Shown: positions 16,498 to 25,218 of the stretch, one piece after another
Layout: each line of letters opens with the position of its first letter
How positions within the stretch are numbered: the first letter of the stretch is position 1
DNA from: JADJLQ01 sp044227925
Lineage (GTDB): Bacteria; Bacteroidota; Bacteroidia; Chitinophagales; Saprospiraceae
DNA length: 64,000 nt
Direction: 5' to 3'
NCBI GenBank assembly: GCA_044227925.1
Contig: JBGAVW010000018.1
Span: forward strand, 1 to 64,000
Notes under the pieces: model-generated
Told to the model about the DNA's origin: nothing
Database searches by the model: none
What the model saw: only the letters and a program-made list of their open reading frames with translations
Program-made: the position numbers and the translations under genes

Positions 16498-18936
16498 TTA
16501 GTTTCCGGCTCTTCGCTGTTCGTCTTCGAGACCGGTCTTTCTTTGTCGGGCTCCCTTTACCTTCGTATTTCCGAATCTATAGGTAAAATTGGCTCTGAAT
16601 GTTTGAGATTCATTATATCCGCCACCATCAAAATAGATGCCTCCAAAATCACTTACTGCGTTCCATCCGGCAGTTTTGAATATATCGGTAAACGAGAGTC
16701 TGACATCTGCTTTCTTATTCCATATTGTTTTTTGGATACCAAAATCTACATTACCCATGCCGGCATTAACAAATGTACCACCCCAAACTCCTCCTTTATT
16801 ATACCAACCTGAAAGTTGAAATTTGACCCCGTTTTTAACCGTAACACTGTGTTCAGAATAAATATTGAACCCATTAGTTCCAATATTCAGGTTTTTGCCT
16901 GTACCAAAATCAGATTGATATACCTGCCTGAATACGTTTAAGCTCACATAACCATTATACCATTTAGCTAAAGGGATAGGACTTGCGATTCCGATGGAGT
17001 AATTATCCATTTTCGCGATGTTTTTCTCTGTAATGAATGTGCGCTTGCGCTGAGTGCTGTCTATGATCTGACCAAAAAAATCATTTGTACGTGAATAAGA
17101 AAGAGAAGTAGACACCATGCCCATTAAAGTATGATTCACAGACAGATTATGCGAAAACTGAGGCTTTAAAAAAGGATTTCCTTTTCTAAATGTCAATTCA
17201 TCCAATCTGTTTTCAAATGGATTCAGGTTTTGGTACCTTGGTCGGTCGACCCTGCGGCTATAGGTCAAACCTAATGTATGCATTTTGTTAACATTATAGG
17301 TAAGTGCAAGGCTTGGGAATAGATTGGCATACGATCTTTTTACATCATCATCGGGAGTAGGATTCATACTCATGAGCATACCATGTGATTGGGTAGATTC
17401 CAATCTCAATCCGGCTTGCAATGACCATTTTTTATCGAATTGTTTATTGTAATTTACGTAAGCAGCATATACTCTTTCATCATATGTAAAATCATTGCTT
17501 TTTTCAAAGCTTTTGGTTTTTACATTGTCTATGTAATCAAAAAAATCAAATCCATTGTCTGTAATTACCTGGGAAAGTTTAAACCCTAACCCCAGTCTTC
17601 CTTTTGCAAGGTTTTGTTCATAGTCACCTTTTAGGGTCTTGATATCAATATCGGTCTGTGTCAGAGATCCAAAAATAGAAGTGGATAAAACACTAGTCTC
17701 GGTAGGTGACATATACAAATTAGGGTTGTAGGTATCATTACCAGATCGGATTATGCCATAATCAGCATCCAGATTAAAGGATTTACCCTTAGTATCCTTA
17801 TAGGTATAGTTTATATTAAAGTTGGTATTTCTTCGGTTTTCCAGGGTTCGGGTATTGGCATTAAGTACGGAATCTATTTTTCCATTATTATTCATGGTGC
17901 CTATATTAGTATGACTGAGACTTTTATCTACACCATCATACATATTACCATTGATAAGTACCCCGATGGTATTTTTGGAATTGATGAGATAATCACTTCC
18001 TATCCTGTAATTAAGTCTTGGATATTTTACACTATCGCTTCTGTTTTTAGTAAGCTGATCAAAGAATAATCCTCCCTGCTCCCGGTAAAAGGTTAGGTTC
18101 TCATGATTTATACCGGCACCGGCTGTGATATTGGTAAAAAAATTGAATTTTTCAGTGCGGTTGTTGAGATTTAAAGAGAGGTTCCCTTTTGGCGAAATAC
18201 CCATGCGGAAATTTGCTGAAAGTGACCCATTCGTTCCCAGGCTCAAATTTCGTTTCAACCTGATATTGATGATACCTGCGTTGCCTTCAGCCTCGTACTT
18301 GGCTGAAGGATTCAGGATCACCTCTATAGATTCAATACTATTGGCGTTGTAACTTTTTAATATTGATGCAAGATCCCTTCCATTTAATCGGATGGGTTTG
18401 TCATCGATATATACCTGCACTCCATTTTTTCCTTTCAGGGTAATATTTTCGTTATTGTCAATAACTACTCCTGGGGCTTTTCGAAGTATTTCAAGGCCAT
18501 CACTGCCCGCAGAACTTACATTATTTTCTACATTCAGTATCATTTTCTCCGCTTTGATTTCTATGATTGGTTTTACGGCGGTGACGGTAACCGTTTTTAA
18601 TTCGGTTACATTTTCTGGAAATGAAAGATTTCCCACATCCATTTTTCCACTTAGGTATTCAAATTTAGCGGCGTAAAAATCCGGTTTGCCCACATAGGAT
18701 ACTTTAAAAAGATAAAATCCAGGTTTGGAATTTTCAAATTCAAATACACCATCTGGATCGGTAATAGCTCCTTTGGCCAAAGTGCTGTCTTTGGCATTAA
18801 GTAATAAGACTGTAGCAAATTCGTATGCTGTGGATTTTGAATCTACTACTTTTCCAATAATAATGTTCTGTGCTGTACCAATTTGTAAAGTCGCAATCAA
18901 TGCTATTGCGAAGCAAATGAGTTTATTTATTTTCAT
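16498..18936 (-). CDS. TonB-dependent receptor-like outer-membrane beta-barrel protein
   Basis: An 812-residue outer-membrane protein. A signal peptide (1-22) is followed by a carboxypeptidase-regulatory-like beta-sandwich (about 24-110, IIGKVVDSKSTAYEFATVLL), a plug-like domain (about 125-230, with VQVYIDDKPIRL) and a long barrel of the OMP_b-brl_3 type (about 240-800). The final residues are basic rather than ending in a terminal aromatic residue. In Bacteroidota this family takes up or senses substrates, but the ligand is usually unknown. No SusD-like partner is adjacent, so a SusC-type glycan role is unlikely. Upstream lie three GACTAAAA repeats; downstream is a strong terminator. Confidence 0.9.
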   Translation of the reverse strand: MKINKLICFAIALIATLQIGTAQNIIIGKVVDSKSTAYEFATVLLLNAKDSTLAKGAITDPDGVFEFENSKPGFYLFKVSYVGKPDFYAAKFEYLSGKMDVGNLSFPENVTELKTVTVTAVKPIIEIKAEKMILNVENNVSSAGSDGLEILRKAPGVVIDNNENITLKGKNGVQVYIDDKPIRLNGRDLASILKSYNANSIESIEVILNPSAKYEAEGNAGIINIRLKRNLSLGTNGSLSANFRMGISPKGNLSLNLNNRTEKFNFFTNITAGAGINHENLTFYREQGGLFFDQLTKNRSDSVKYPRLNYRIGSDYLINSKNTIGVLINGNMYDGVDKSLSHTNIGTMNNNGKIDSVLNANTRTLENRRNTNFNINYTYKDTKGKSFNLDADYGIIRSGNDTYNPNLYMSPTETSVLSTSIFGSLTQTDIDIKTLKGDYEQNLAKGRLGLGFKLSQVITDNGFDFFDYIDNVKTKSFEKSNDFTYDERVYAAYVNYNKQFDKKWSLQAGLRLESTQSHGMLMSMNPTPDDDVKRSYANLFPSLALTYNVNKMHTLGLTYSRRVDRPRYQNLNPFENRLDELTFRKGNPFLKPQFSHNLSVNHTLMGMVSTSLSYSRTNDFFGQIIDSTQRKRTFITEKNIAKMDNYSIGIASPIPLAKWYNGYVSLNVFRQVYQSDFGTGKNLNIGTNGFNIYSEHSVTVKNGVKFQLSGWYNKGGVWGGTFVNAGMGNVDFGIQKTIWNKKADVRLSFTDIFKTAGWNAVSDFGGIYFDGGGYNESQTFRANFTYRFGNTKVKGARQRKTGLEDEQRRAGN

Positions 18937-19001
18937 AATTTTAAAAGACCAATTTTAACAGCTATGCGTTGCATTCATACCGCTCCGCGCATTGATTTTG
19001 C

Positions 19002-19052
19002 GACTAAAACTTAAAGTCAGCCGACTAAAATAGTGGAGATAATAGACTAAAA
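19002..19052. repeat. Three GACTAAAA direct repeats upstream of the TonB-type receptor
   Basis: GACTAAAA occurs at 19002-19009, 19023-19030 and 19045-19052 (TTTTAGTC on the coding strand), with starts 21 and 22 bp apart, about two helical turns. The middle copy also forms an imperfect palindrome with AAAGTC before it. The array lies 66-116 bp before the receptor start and just past the nadK stop. It is a candidate activator or repressor binding array. Confidence 0.5.
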
Positions 19053-19075
19053 ATTTGAAGTAAGAATTGCGAAGG

Positions 19076-19945
19076 TTAGTTTCTGAGATCCAGTCCCCAC
19101 ATAAGCTTGTTGCGCAATGTTTTAAGGAATGAATGCCCTTCTATTTTTAGTAGGTTAATATCAAATGAATTGCGGGTAATCTGTATCAGATGGTCCGATG
19201 TACAAAGTCCATAATTAGAATCCATGGTACATAAAAAATTATCTGATCTTCCCTCTACTTTAAACTCCAACAGTGAATCATCTGAGATGACTGCCGGCCT
19301 TACATTTAGATTGTGAGGAGCAATAGGAGTTATTACAAAATTGCCTGAATGTGGAAATACTATCGGTCCGCCGCAGCTGAGTGAATAGCCTGTAGAACCC
19401 GTAGGAGTTGCTAATATCAATCCATCTGCCCAATAGGTATTCAAAAACTCCCCGTTTAAAGTGGTATGAATCTTTATCATAGATGAATTGTCTCTTTTCA
19501 TCAAAGTGAAATCATTTAATGCAAATACATCTTTATCAAATATGGGTAAGTTTGATTTAATGGATAGGGTAGATCGCTTATCGATTTCGTAATTCCCAGC
19601 CTTAAGTGATTTAATTACTGATTGTATGCCATCCTTTTCAATTACGGCCAGGAAACCTAAGCGACCGAGATTAAAACCTAAAAAAGGGATACCGCTATCT
19701 CCGCCAAATGACACGGCTTTGAGCATGGTTCCATCTCCACCTGCACTTAATATCAGGTCTATGTGTTGCTCCCGGAGTTGCTCTTTATTCTCTAGTATCG
19801 GTATATTTTCCAATAACGAGCTATCGGGATTTTTATATTGATATAATACAAATCCCTCGTCTCTAAGATCATCAGCCAGGTATTGGTATATATTTCTTGC
19901 ATCGCCTTTTAATTCCATTGAAAACAATAAAACCCTCATATTCAT
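19076..19945 (-). CDS. nadK: NAD kinase
   Basis: NAD kinase phosphorylates NAD to NADP and is the only de novo source of NADP. The 289-residue protein shows GGDGT at 69-73 (catalytic Asp71), the LND motif at 143-145 (NAD-binding, usually NE), and TPTGSTGYSLSCGGP beginning at residue 180. Length is standard. It is the last gene of a minus-strand run, 7 bp after the BamA/TamA-like gene. In many Bacteroidota nadK sits directly next to a CBS-domain gene; here the barrel gene is inserted between them. Confidence 0.96.
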   Translation of the reverse strand: MNMRVLLFSMELKGDARNIYQYLADDLRDEGFVLYQYKNPDSSLLENIPILENKEQLREQHIDLILSAGGDGTMLKAVSFGGDSGIPFLGFNLGRLGFLAVIEKDGIQSVIKSLKAGNYEIDKRSTLSIKSNLPIFDKDVFALNDFTLMKRDNSSMIKIHTTLNGEFLNTYWADGLILATPTGSTGYSLSCGGPIVFPHSGNFVITPIAPHNLNVRPAVISDDSLLEFKVEGRSDNFLCTMDSNYGLCTSDHLIQITRNSFDINLLKIEGHSFLKTLRNKLMWGLDLRN

Positions 19946-19952
19946 ACAGTAT

Positions 19953-21350
19953 TTAAAAATCTTCTTTAAAATGTAAATATACTCCCGATTGCTTCAGGTG
20001 ATTTATACTCCAGTCTAATTGGATCATAGATGTATTGGACATTAAAACTTCCATGCTGATACCACTGGACCAAAGCCAACGATTACCAAATGTGTTGGTT
20101 TTTGAATAAAATACATTATTTACATACCCTGTACTTCCATGTACCGATACGCCCATTTTCAGTGGTTTTGATTTTATGCCAAGTATGGTTTTAGGCAAAA
20201 ATTGAATGTTTTTATCAAGGAAAATAAATCTTTCTCTAAATCGCAGAAAGAAATAATCCAGGCCATCGACTACATAATATTCATACCCTTTTAAGTAATT
20301 GTCTCCAAAGCCAATTGCTTTGCTGTTGTAATAAGGAGGCTGGCTGCGTATAATGGAACCTTTTGCTTTTACCATAATTCCCGCATTGTGCTTTTTACCC
20401 CAGGGGATAAATTGTTGCAACTGCAGGCTTGTGGTGAGAGTATTGACATCTCCGGGCTTTCCAATTCCTTCTTTGGTAATTTGTATTTCTGCCAGTCGGC
20501 CATTACTTGGATAATATTTTAAATCGCGGTCATCGTATTTGAATTCATATCGAAGGGATAAATAATTTTGTTTAATTTTTTTATTTAGAAAAAAATCCGG
20601 ATTCAGCTCTTCACTGATCTCTGGTATCGTTTGATTGGCATTATATTCAATTCGTATGCTTTGAAATAATTGTAAAGTGGTCCGGTGCTCCAACGAGGTG
20701 TTTATCCTGAACCGGTTAAGACTGTACTCGTCTTCGGCAAGGGCTTTGTGGAATACTAATTTATTATTTATTGTATTGTAATATGCTTCCCTATTTCGGG
20801 AATAAAAAACAGTAGAGGTAAATCTCCAACTCCTGTCTTTGCCCCAATAAGGCCATGCATATTCCAGGTCTGCTTTTTGGCTATAGCCACCTTGTAAAGT
20901 AATTTTTAAAGCATCTGCCTGCCCGCTCAGATTTGTATGAATAAACTTGATGCCATAGTTCGTTCTTTTCAATGATCCATTAAATTCATCCCACCATACA
21001 TTAAAATTTCGATCGGCCAATTCAAATATTGGTACAGGGTAAATGTACCAGCCTTCATCACATACTATGTCAATGGTGATGTGATTGGTTTCTGTATTCC
21101 AACGCTTTATATTTATTCTGACATCTTTAAATAGTCCGGTGTTGAGTATTCTGGATCTATTACGACTGAATCCTTGAGTAAGTACTGCCATATCGGTACT
21201 GTCATTTACCTTAAAGTCAAGTTCCCGTCGGATTATATAGTTTTTTGTTTTTTTATTACCAATATAATTAATTGAGTCTATATACAATATCTGTCCGCAA
21301 AGTATCTGTGTAATGGAAGAAATAACCAATAAAAAAGTTATCCTCATCAT
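19953..21350 (-). CDS. BamA/TamA-family outer-membrane protein
   Basis: A 465-residue Omp85-type protein. A signal peptide ends around residue 19, one POTRA-like domain spans about 20-105 (IDSINYIGNKKTKNYIIRREL is the start of a POTRA fold) and a 16-stranded-type barrel follows (about 130-465). At this length with a single POTRA it is not the main BamA (about 800 residues) but an accessory assembly or translocation factor. It lies 12 bp after the CBS gene and 7 bp before nadK, so it is co-transcribed with both. Confidence 0.88.
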   Translation of the reverse strand: MMRITFLLVISSITQILCGQILYIDSINYIGNKKTKNYIIRRELDFKVNDSTDMAVLTQGFSRNRSRILNTGLFKDVRINIKRWNTETNHITIDIVCDEGWYIYPVPIFELADRNFNVWWDEFNGSLKRTNYGIKFIHTNLSGQADALKITLQGGYSQKADLEYAWPYWGKDRSWRFTSTVFYSRNREAYYNTINNKLVFHKALAEDEYSLNRFRINTSLEHRTTLQLFQSIRIEYNANQTIPEISEELNPDFFLNKKIKQNYLSLRYEFKYDDRDLKYYPSNGRLAEIQITKEGIGKPGDVNTLTTSLQLQQFIPWGKKHNAGIMVKAKGSIIRSQPPYYNSKAIGFGDNYLKGYEYYVVDGLDYFFLRFRERFIFLDKNIQFLPKTILGIKSKPLKMGVSVHGSTGYVNNVFYSKTNTFGNRWLWSSGISMEVLMSNTSMIQLDWSINHLKQSGVYLHFKEDF

Positions 21351-21362
21351 AGGGAAAAAATG

Positions 21363-22019
21363 TTATACATCGAGATAGCGCATAAAAGCATCATATCTCT
21401 CTTTGAAATTGTCCACTACTTCCTCTTCACTGTAAGATGCAGAAACATCGTATTCAAATCGTCTCAATGCGGCAATAATACGCGTTACATCCGTCTTATT
21501 TACCTTTAAAGTAAGAATGATTTGAGCATCAGAGGGTCTGCTGATAATGCTGCTCAGTACCATGGCGCGTTCCGACTCTATAATATGTGAAATTTCTGAA
21601 AGACTGTATTGGCTGTCATGGACATGGATGACTATAATGCTGCCAGGCTCCGAAAAGGCGAAACTTTTATTATAATAATCGAATATATCATTGCGACGGA
21701 TTGAGCCCATATATTCATTTGCATCGTTTATTACCGGTATAAGTGTAATATCTGAATCGGATATTTTCTTCATTACATCGAATAAATGATCAGATGGATT
21801 GGAGTAGATATTATCTAAAGTATAGAGGTAAGTCTCTATTGGTGATTCTGTACCGTGTTTGATGATTTCATCTTCATTTAATAAACCCAGGTACTCATGA
21901 TCTCTGATTACGGGTAAATGAGAGACCCCGTATTCCTGCATTTTTCGAAAGGCAGATTCTCCATCATCATCAGGATGAAGTGGCTTTACATCTTCTGATA
22001 TTAATTCATGAGCGATCAT
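21363..22019 (-). CDS. CBS-domain protein
   Basis: A 218-residue cytoplasmic protein with two CBS motifs (about 1-65 and 72-128), which bind adenine nucleotides as energy sensors. The remaining part (about 130-215) has an ACT-like alternation, with IVIHVHDSQYSLSEISHIIE. No catalytic domain is attached. In Bacteroidota this gene is typically upstream of nadK, suggesting a link to NADP supply, but the function is not established. It begins with ATG 22019, 61 bp after the TM2 gene. Confidence 0.88.
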   Translation of the reverse strand: MIAHELISEDVKPLHPDDDGESAFRKMQEYGVSHLPVIRDHEYLGLLNEDEIIKHGTESPIETYLYTLDNIYSNPSDHLFDVMKKISDSDITLIPVINDANEYMGSIRRNDIFDYYNKSFAFSEPGSIIVIHVHDSQYSLSEISHIIESERAMVLSSIISRPSDAQIILTLKVNKTDVTRIIAALRRFEYDVSASYSEEEVVDNFKERYDAFMRYLDV

Positions 22020-22080
22020 GTTGCCATTTTAGATTGAGACGATAATTCCTGTTATCTGGTGTATTAATAATTTGTTATTA

Positions 22081-22896
22081 TTAACCATTGAGTTTTCTTT
22101 TTTCCATTGCATATTCAGATTCAGACAGCAATCCTTTTTTCCTCAACTCATCCAATTTGTTCAGTTGTTCTAATAGTACATCATTTTGAGGCTCTTCCAC
22201 TGGTTTTTCAAATGGATCCTTTTCAAATGACTTGTAATTTCTGTAGCCACTGGCCTTAAAATCATCCCATTGTTGCTGAATTCGCACAAATGCAAGGTCA
22301 TCGTGTGTATTTAATTTTTCAAAATCATTAAAGCCATATTCCACTGCTTTGCTTATATGGTAATATGCCTTTTCTCCTTTTTCTGTGAGAGAATATGCAC
22401 AGGCAATGTTAAAATGTGAGGCTATGTCTTTTGGTTCAGCCTGAAGTGACTTTTGAAAATCCTCAATTGCCCCTTCGAGGTCAAATTCTTTATATTTCCT
22501 GATGGCACTTTCTTTATAAATATTTCTCCTGTTACCACCATTGAAATCCGGCACTTCTACATTTTTCCAACCTCTCGACGGCTGAGGTTGATTTACATTT
22601 TCCCGCGGTCTCGACTGCCTGTTTTGCCATCCATACGGTCTTTGCTCCGGCTGTTGCCAGCCTTGCTGAGCCATTTCAGGATTATATTTTTGGTTAAATT
22701 CCTGGTCTGACATCATCAGCAGCCTTAGCCCTTCAAATAATCCTATAAGAAACATTACCGGAAATTTGGCATTCAGAAAAACCATAAACATAAAAAAGTA
22801 AAAAATTCCCGAGCCAGGTTTACGCAAGTAAAATTTATGTGCTCCTATGGAGCCACCAAAAATGGCGAGTATAGCAGCTACTAATCTGTTCTTCAT
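22081..22896 (-). CDS. TM2 domain protein with TPR-like and SHOCT segments
   Basis: A 271-residue protein. The N-terminal TM2 domain (about 1-60) has LAAILAIFGGSIGAHKFYL-type spacing, with FGG...G.HKFY before two membrane helices. A Pro/Gln/Arg-rich linker (about 80-115) follows, then a TPR-like region (about 125-195, with DLEGAIEDFQKSLQAEPKD and HFNIACAYSL), and a C-terminal SHOCT motif (about 243-270, LDELRKKGLLSESEYAMEKR). The arrangement suggests a membrane-anchored scaffold; no enzyme motif is visible. It is 15 bp downstream of the SpoIIE-type phosphatase gene. Confidence 0.85.
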   Translation of the reverse strand: MKNRLVAAILAIFGGSIGAHKFYLRKPGSGIFYFFMFMVFLNAKFPVMFLIGLFEGLRLLMMSDQEFNQKYNPEMAQQGWQQPEQRPYGWQNRQSRPRENVNQPQPSRGWKNVEVPDFNGGNRRNIYKESAIRKYKEFDLEGAIEDFQKSLQAEPKDIASHFNIACAYSLTEKGEKAYYHISKAVEYGFNDFEKLNTHDDLAFVRIQQQWDDFKASGYRNYKSFEKDPFEKPVEEPQNDVLLEQLNKLDELRKKGLLSESEYAMEKRKLNG

Positions 22897-22911
22897 TTAA
22901 TAAAAACAGGG

Positions 22912-24162
22912 TCAAGATACAGTATTCGTATCAATTTTGCAGGTTAATACCGTAATATCGTCTGGAAATGTCTGATTTCCCTTGAATTTTTCCAGCTCAT
23001 CCATTAAAAGGGTATTGAAAGAGGTTGAGTTTTTTGTGTGATTTTCTGTAATAAATTTTTCTATATGCTCAAGATCAAAATACTCAGCGCTTGGGTTGAT
23101 AAGGTCGGTAAGGCCGTCCGTAAAAATCAATAAAATGGATTGGCCTTGCAAGCTGAGATGACCTTTATCCATAAATGGTAGTTTTGGAAAAGCACCTATT
23201 ACTGTAGTACCTACATTCAGCGCTGTCATTTTTGCCTCGCTATAAAGTAAAGGTGAAATATGACCACAGTTTATATAGTCTACTTTCCCTTGTTCAGGAA
23301 AGACATCTGCAATGAATAAAGTGAGAAAGCGCTCTCCGCCTGTAAGCTCAAATACAGCTGTATTTAGATTAGTTACCAGTGCATCCAAAGTAGTGTATTG
23401 TTTGACCAGCTGTTTAATATTGGCTTGCAGATTGCTCATGAGCAACGCAGCTGAAACCCCTTTTCCTGAGATATCTGCAAGGCAAATGAGATATCGCCCG
23501 GGTTCTATTACCAGGCAATCGTAATAGTCTCCTCCAACATTAAAGTGCGGACGGTAGATGCTCGAAACTTCAAAATATTTTGACTTGGGTAATCGCTGCG
23601 GTATCAATAGTGCCTGAACTTCTCTGGCCAGTTCTATCTCTTTATTCATCCTTTCCTGTTCTACCTGGTTTTTAAACAACCTTTTATTTTCAGAGGCGAC
23701 AGCGATGATATTTGTAATAGTTTGAATAAATTGGATTTTGTGATATAAGTCTTCTTTGTCGGATACAGTAACCAGGGCATAGGCGATGGCAAATTCTTTG
23801 TGGTATACTGGGATTATAATATCAAATTCATGTACTACTTCCGGATCCGATGACTTTATTGTATACAAATTATGATGGGACTCCAATACTCCCATTATAT
23901 CCTGTACTTCGTAGTTCTGTTTGAGATTGTACTGTACCGCTACATTCCAATCTTTCTCCTCCCTTATCAGCAACAAGATTTTGGACATGCCCATTTCAAA
24001 ACTCAGAAACTCGCGATACATCCTAAATAACTCTTCAGCAGCCATATTGCTGTTAATTGCCTGGGTAATATTTAGCAGACGGTGTATTTGCATCTGCTTT
24101 AAGGAAAGCTGATGCTCCAACTGTCTTAGTTGTTGTACAGTCTGAATATTGGTTTCTGCCAT
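22912..24162 (-). CDS. GAF-SpoIIE (PP2C-type) serine/threonine phosphatase
   Basis: A 416-residue soluble protein, RsbU-like. A coiled-coil start (about 5-35) leads into a GAF-like sensor domain (about 30-165) and a second coiled coil (160-185). The SpoIIE phosphatase domain (about 195-410) has metal-binding Asp residues in GGDYYD at 210-215, LADISGKG at 228-235 and FTDGLTD near 358. Such enzymes dephosphorylate STAS-domain anti-sigma-factor antagonists or act on other phosphoproteins. No STAS or HPK-type partner is nearby. It heads the minus-strand run down to nadK. Confidence 0.9.
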   Translation of the reverse strand: MAETNIQTVQQLRQLEHQLSLKQMQIHRLLNITQAINSNMAAEELFRMYREFLSFEMGMSKILLLIREEKDWNVAVQYNLKQNYEVQDIMGVLESHHNLYTIKSSDPEVVHEFDIIIPVYHKEFAIAYALVTVSDKEDLYHKIQFIQTITNIIAVASENKRLFKNQVEQERMNKEIELAREVQALLIPQRLPKSKYFEVSSIYRPHFNVGGDYYDCLVIEPGRYLICLADISGKGVSAALLMSNLQANIKQLVKQYTTLDALVTNLNTAVFELTGGERFLTLFIADVFPEQGKVDYINCGHISPLLYSEAKMTALNVGTTVIGAFPKLPFMDKGHLSLQGQSILLIFTDGLTDLINPSAEYFDLEHIEKFITENHTKNSTSFNTLLMDELEKFKGNQTFPDDITVLTCKIDTNTVS

Positions 24163-24288
24163 CTTATTTAAAGACTAAAAATAAAAAATGTTTAGGGTGA
24201 TTGGATAAAAGAAAAGTAGCATTAGTAAAACATTTGCATATACCCATTCAATTTCTTAAAATATGCTTAATCTTTAATTATTAAAAGT

Positions 24289-24322
24289 AAGAAGCCTGTA
24301 CAATACCATGCACAGGCTTCTT
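24289..24322 (-). terminator. Terminator of the polysaccharide deacetylase gene
   Basis: AAGAAGCCTGT (24289-24299) pairs with ACAGGCTTCTT (24312-24322), an 11-bp perfect stem with a 12-nt loop. It lies 32 bp beyond the deacetylase stop on the minus strand, followed there by a weak ACTTTT tract. The remaining 125 bp up to 24163 show nothing clear. Confidence 0.65.
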
Positions 24323-24353
24323 AATTAAAATCTATTTCCTGAAAACGGGCAAA

Positions 24354-25019
24354 TTAAACTTCGCTCGCCATTTCTTTCTTTGCATATATCCCCTGGTGAA
24401 CGGAATGTTGACTTAAGCATTCAAATCGGAATCCCTGGCGACTAAAATAATCCAGTACTTTTGGCAACGCGTAGGTAAGATTTCTTTTTGCTTTTATGCT
24501 ATCATGGAAAACTACGATACTGCCAGCTTCAGCATGGTCTATTACATTTCTCAGACATTGTTCTTTCGTGATTTCCTGATCAAAATCTGCGCTCAAAACA
24601 TCCCACATGATGATCCGGTAATGTCTTTGTAAAAATTGTATTTGAGATGGTTTTAGTCTGCCAAAAGGAGGCCTGAAAAGAGACGAATGAACCATAGTAG
24701 CACAGTTACGAACATCATGAAAATAAGGAAGATTTTCTGTATTCCAGCCATTAAGGTGGTTAAAAGTGTGGTTGCCTACAGTATGGCCCTGGTCTGATAT
24801 TTTTTGAAAGATATCAGGGTGTTGCCTCACATTATTGCCTACGCAAAAGAATGTCGCTTTGGCATTAAACTTAGCCAATTCATCCAATACCCAGGGTGTG
24901 ACTTCAGGTATTGGGCCATCGTCAAAAGTAAGGAACATTACCTTTTCTTTAGCCGGAACTTGCCAGATAAAATTCGGGAAGAAATTTTGGATTAACTTTG
25001 GAGTCTTAATCAAATACAT
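24354..25019 (-). CDS. Polysaccharide deacetylase family protein (NodB domain)
   Basis: A 221-residue carbohydrate esterase family 4 enzyme. The NodB motifs are all present: TFDDGP at 31-36 (catalytic base and metal Asp), HTFNH at 84-88 with the two metal His residues, RPPFG at 116-120, and a C-terminal VFHDS segment near 175 supplying the catalytic His. No signal peptide is evident, although the N-terminus is mildly hydrophobic. Substrates in the family include peptidoglycan N-acetylglucosamine or N-acetylmuramic acid and chitin oligomers; which applies here is open. The gene diverges from gltX. Confidence 0.9.
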   Translation of the reverse strand: MYLIKTPKLIQNFFPNFIWQVPAKEKVMFLTFDDGPIPEVTPWVLDELAKFNAKATFFCVGNNVRQHPDIFQKISDQGHTVGNHTFNHLNGWNTENLPYFHDVRNCATMVHSSLFRPPFGRLKPSQIQFLQRHYRIIMWDVLSADFDQEITKEQCLRNVIDHAEAGSIVVFHDSIKAKRNLTYALPKVLDYFSRQGFRFECLSQHSVHQGIYAKKEMASEV

Positions 25020-25218
25020 AATCTTTCTTTAAAATTGTTCATGAGATATGGGATAATGTCGTTTTGCAATCAAAATTGCCTTTGTCTAATTGGTCAACGC
25101 TTGGTAATGAACTTTCGTTGCCAATCTCTGCATTTTTAATTTCAGAACAAATGTATAATGCTTTTCTCATATTAAATATTTTTGTAATATATTTTTTAAC
25201 CAAAATTCTTTTATTTTC

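Noticed and set aside
19953..21350. Possibility that the Omp85-type gene is the main bamA
   Set aside because: At 465 residues with room for only one POTRA domain it is far too short; BamA needs five POTRA domains and about 800 residues.
25045..25140. Cysteine-rich short frame (about 27 codons) before gltX
   Set aside because: Too short, no initiation context and no known family; more likely part of the divergent promoter region.
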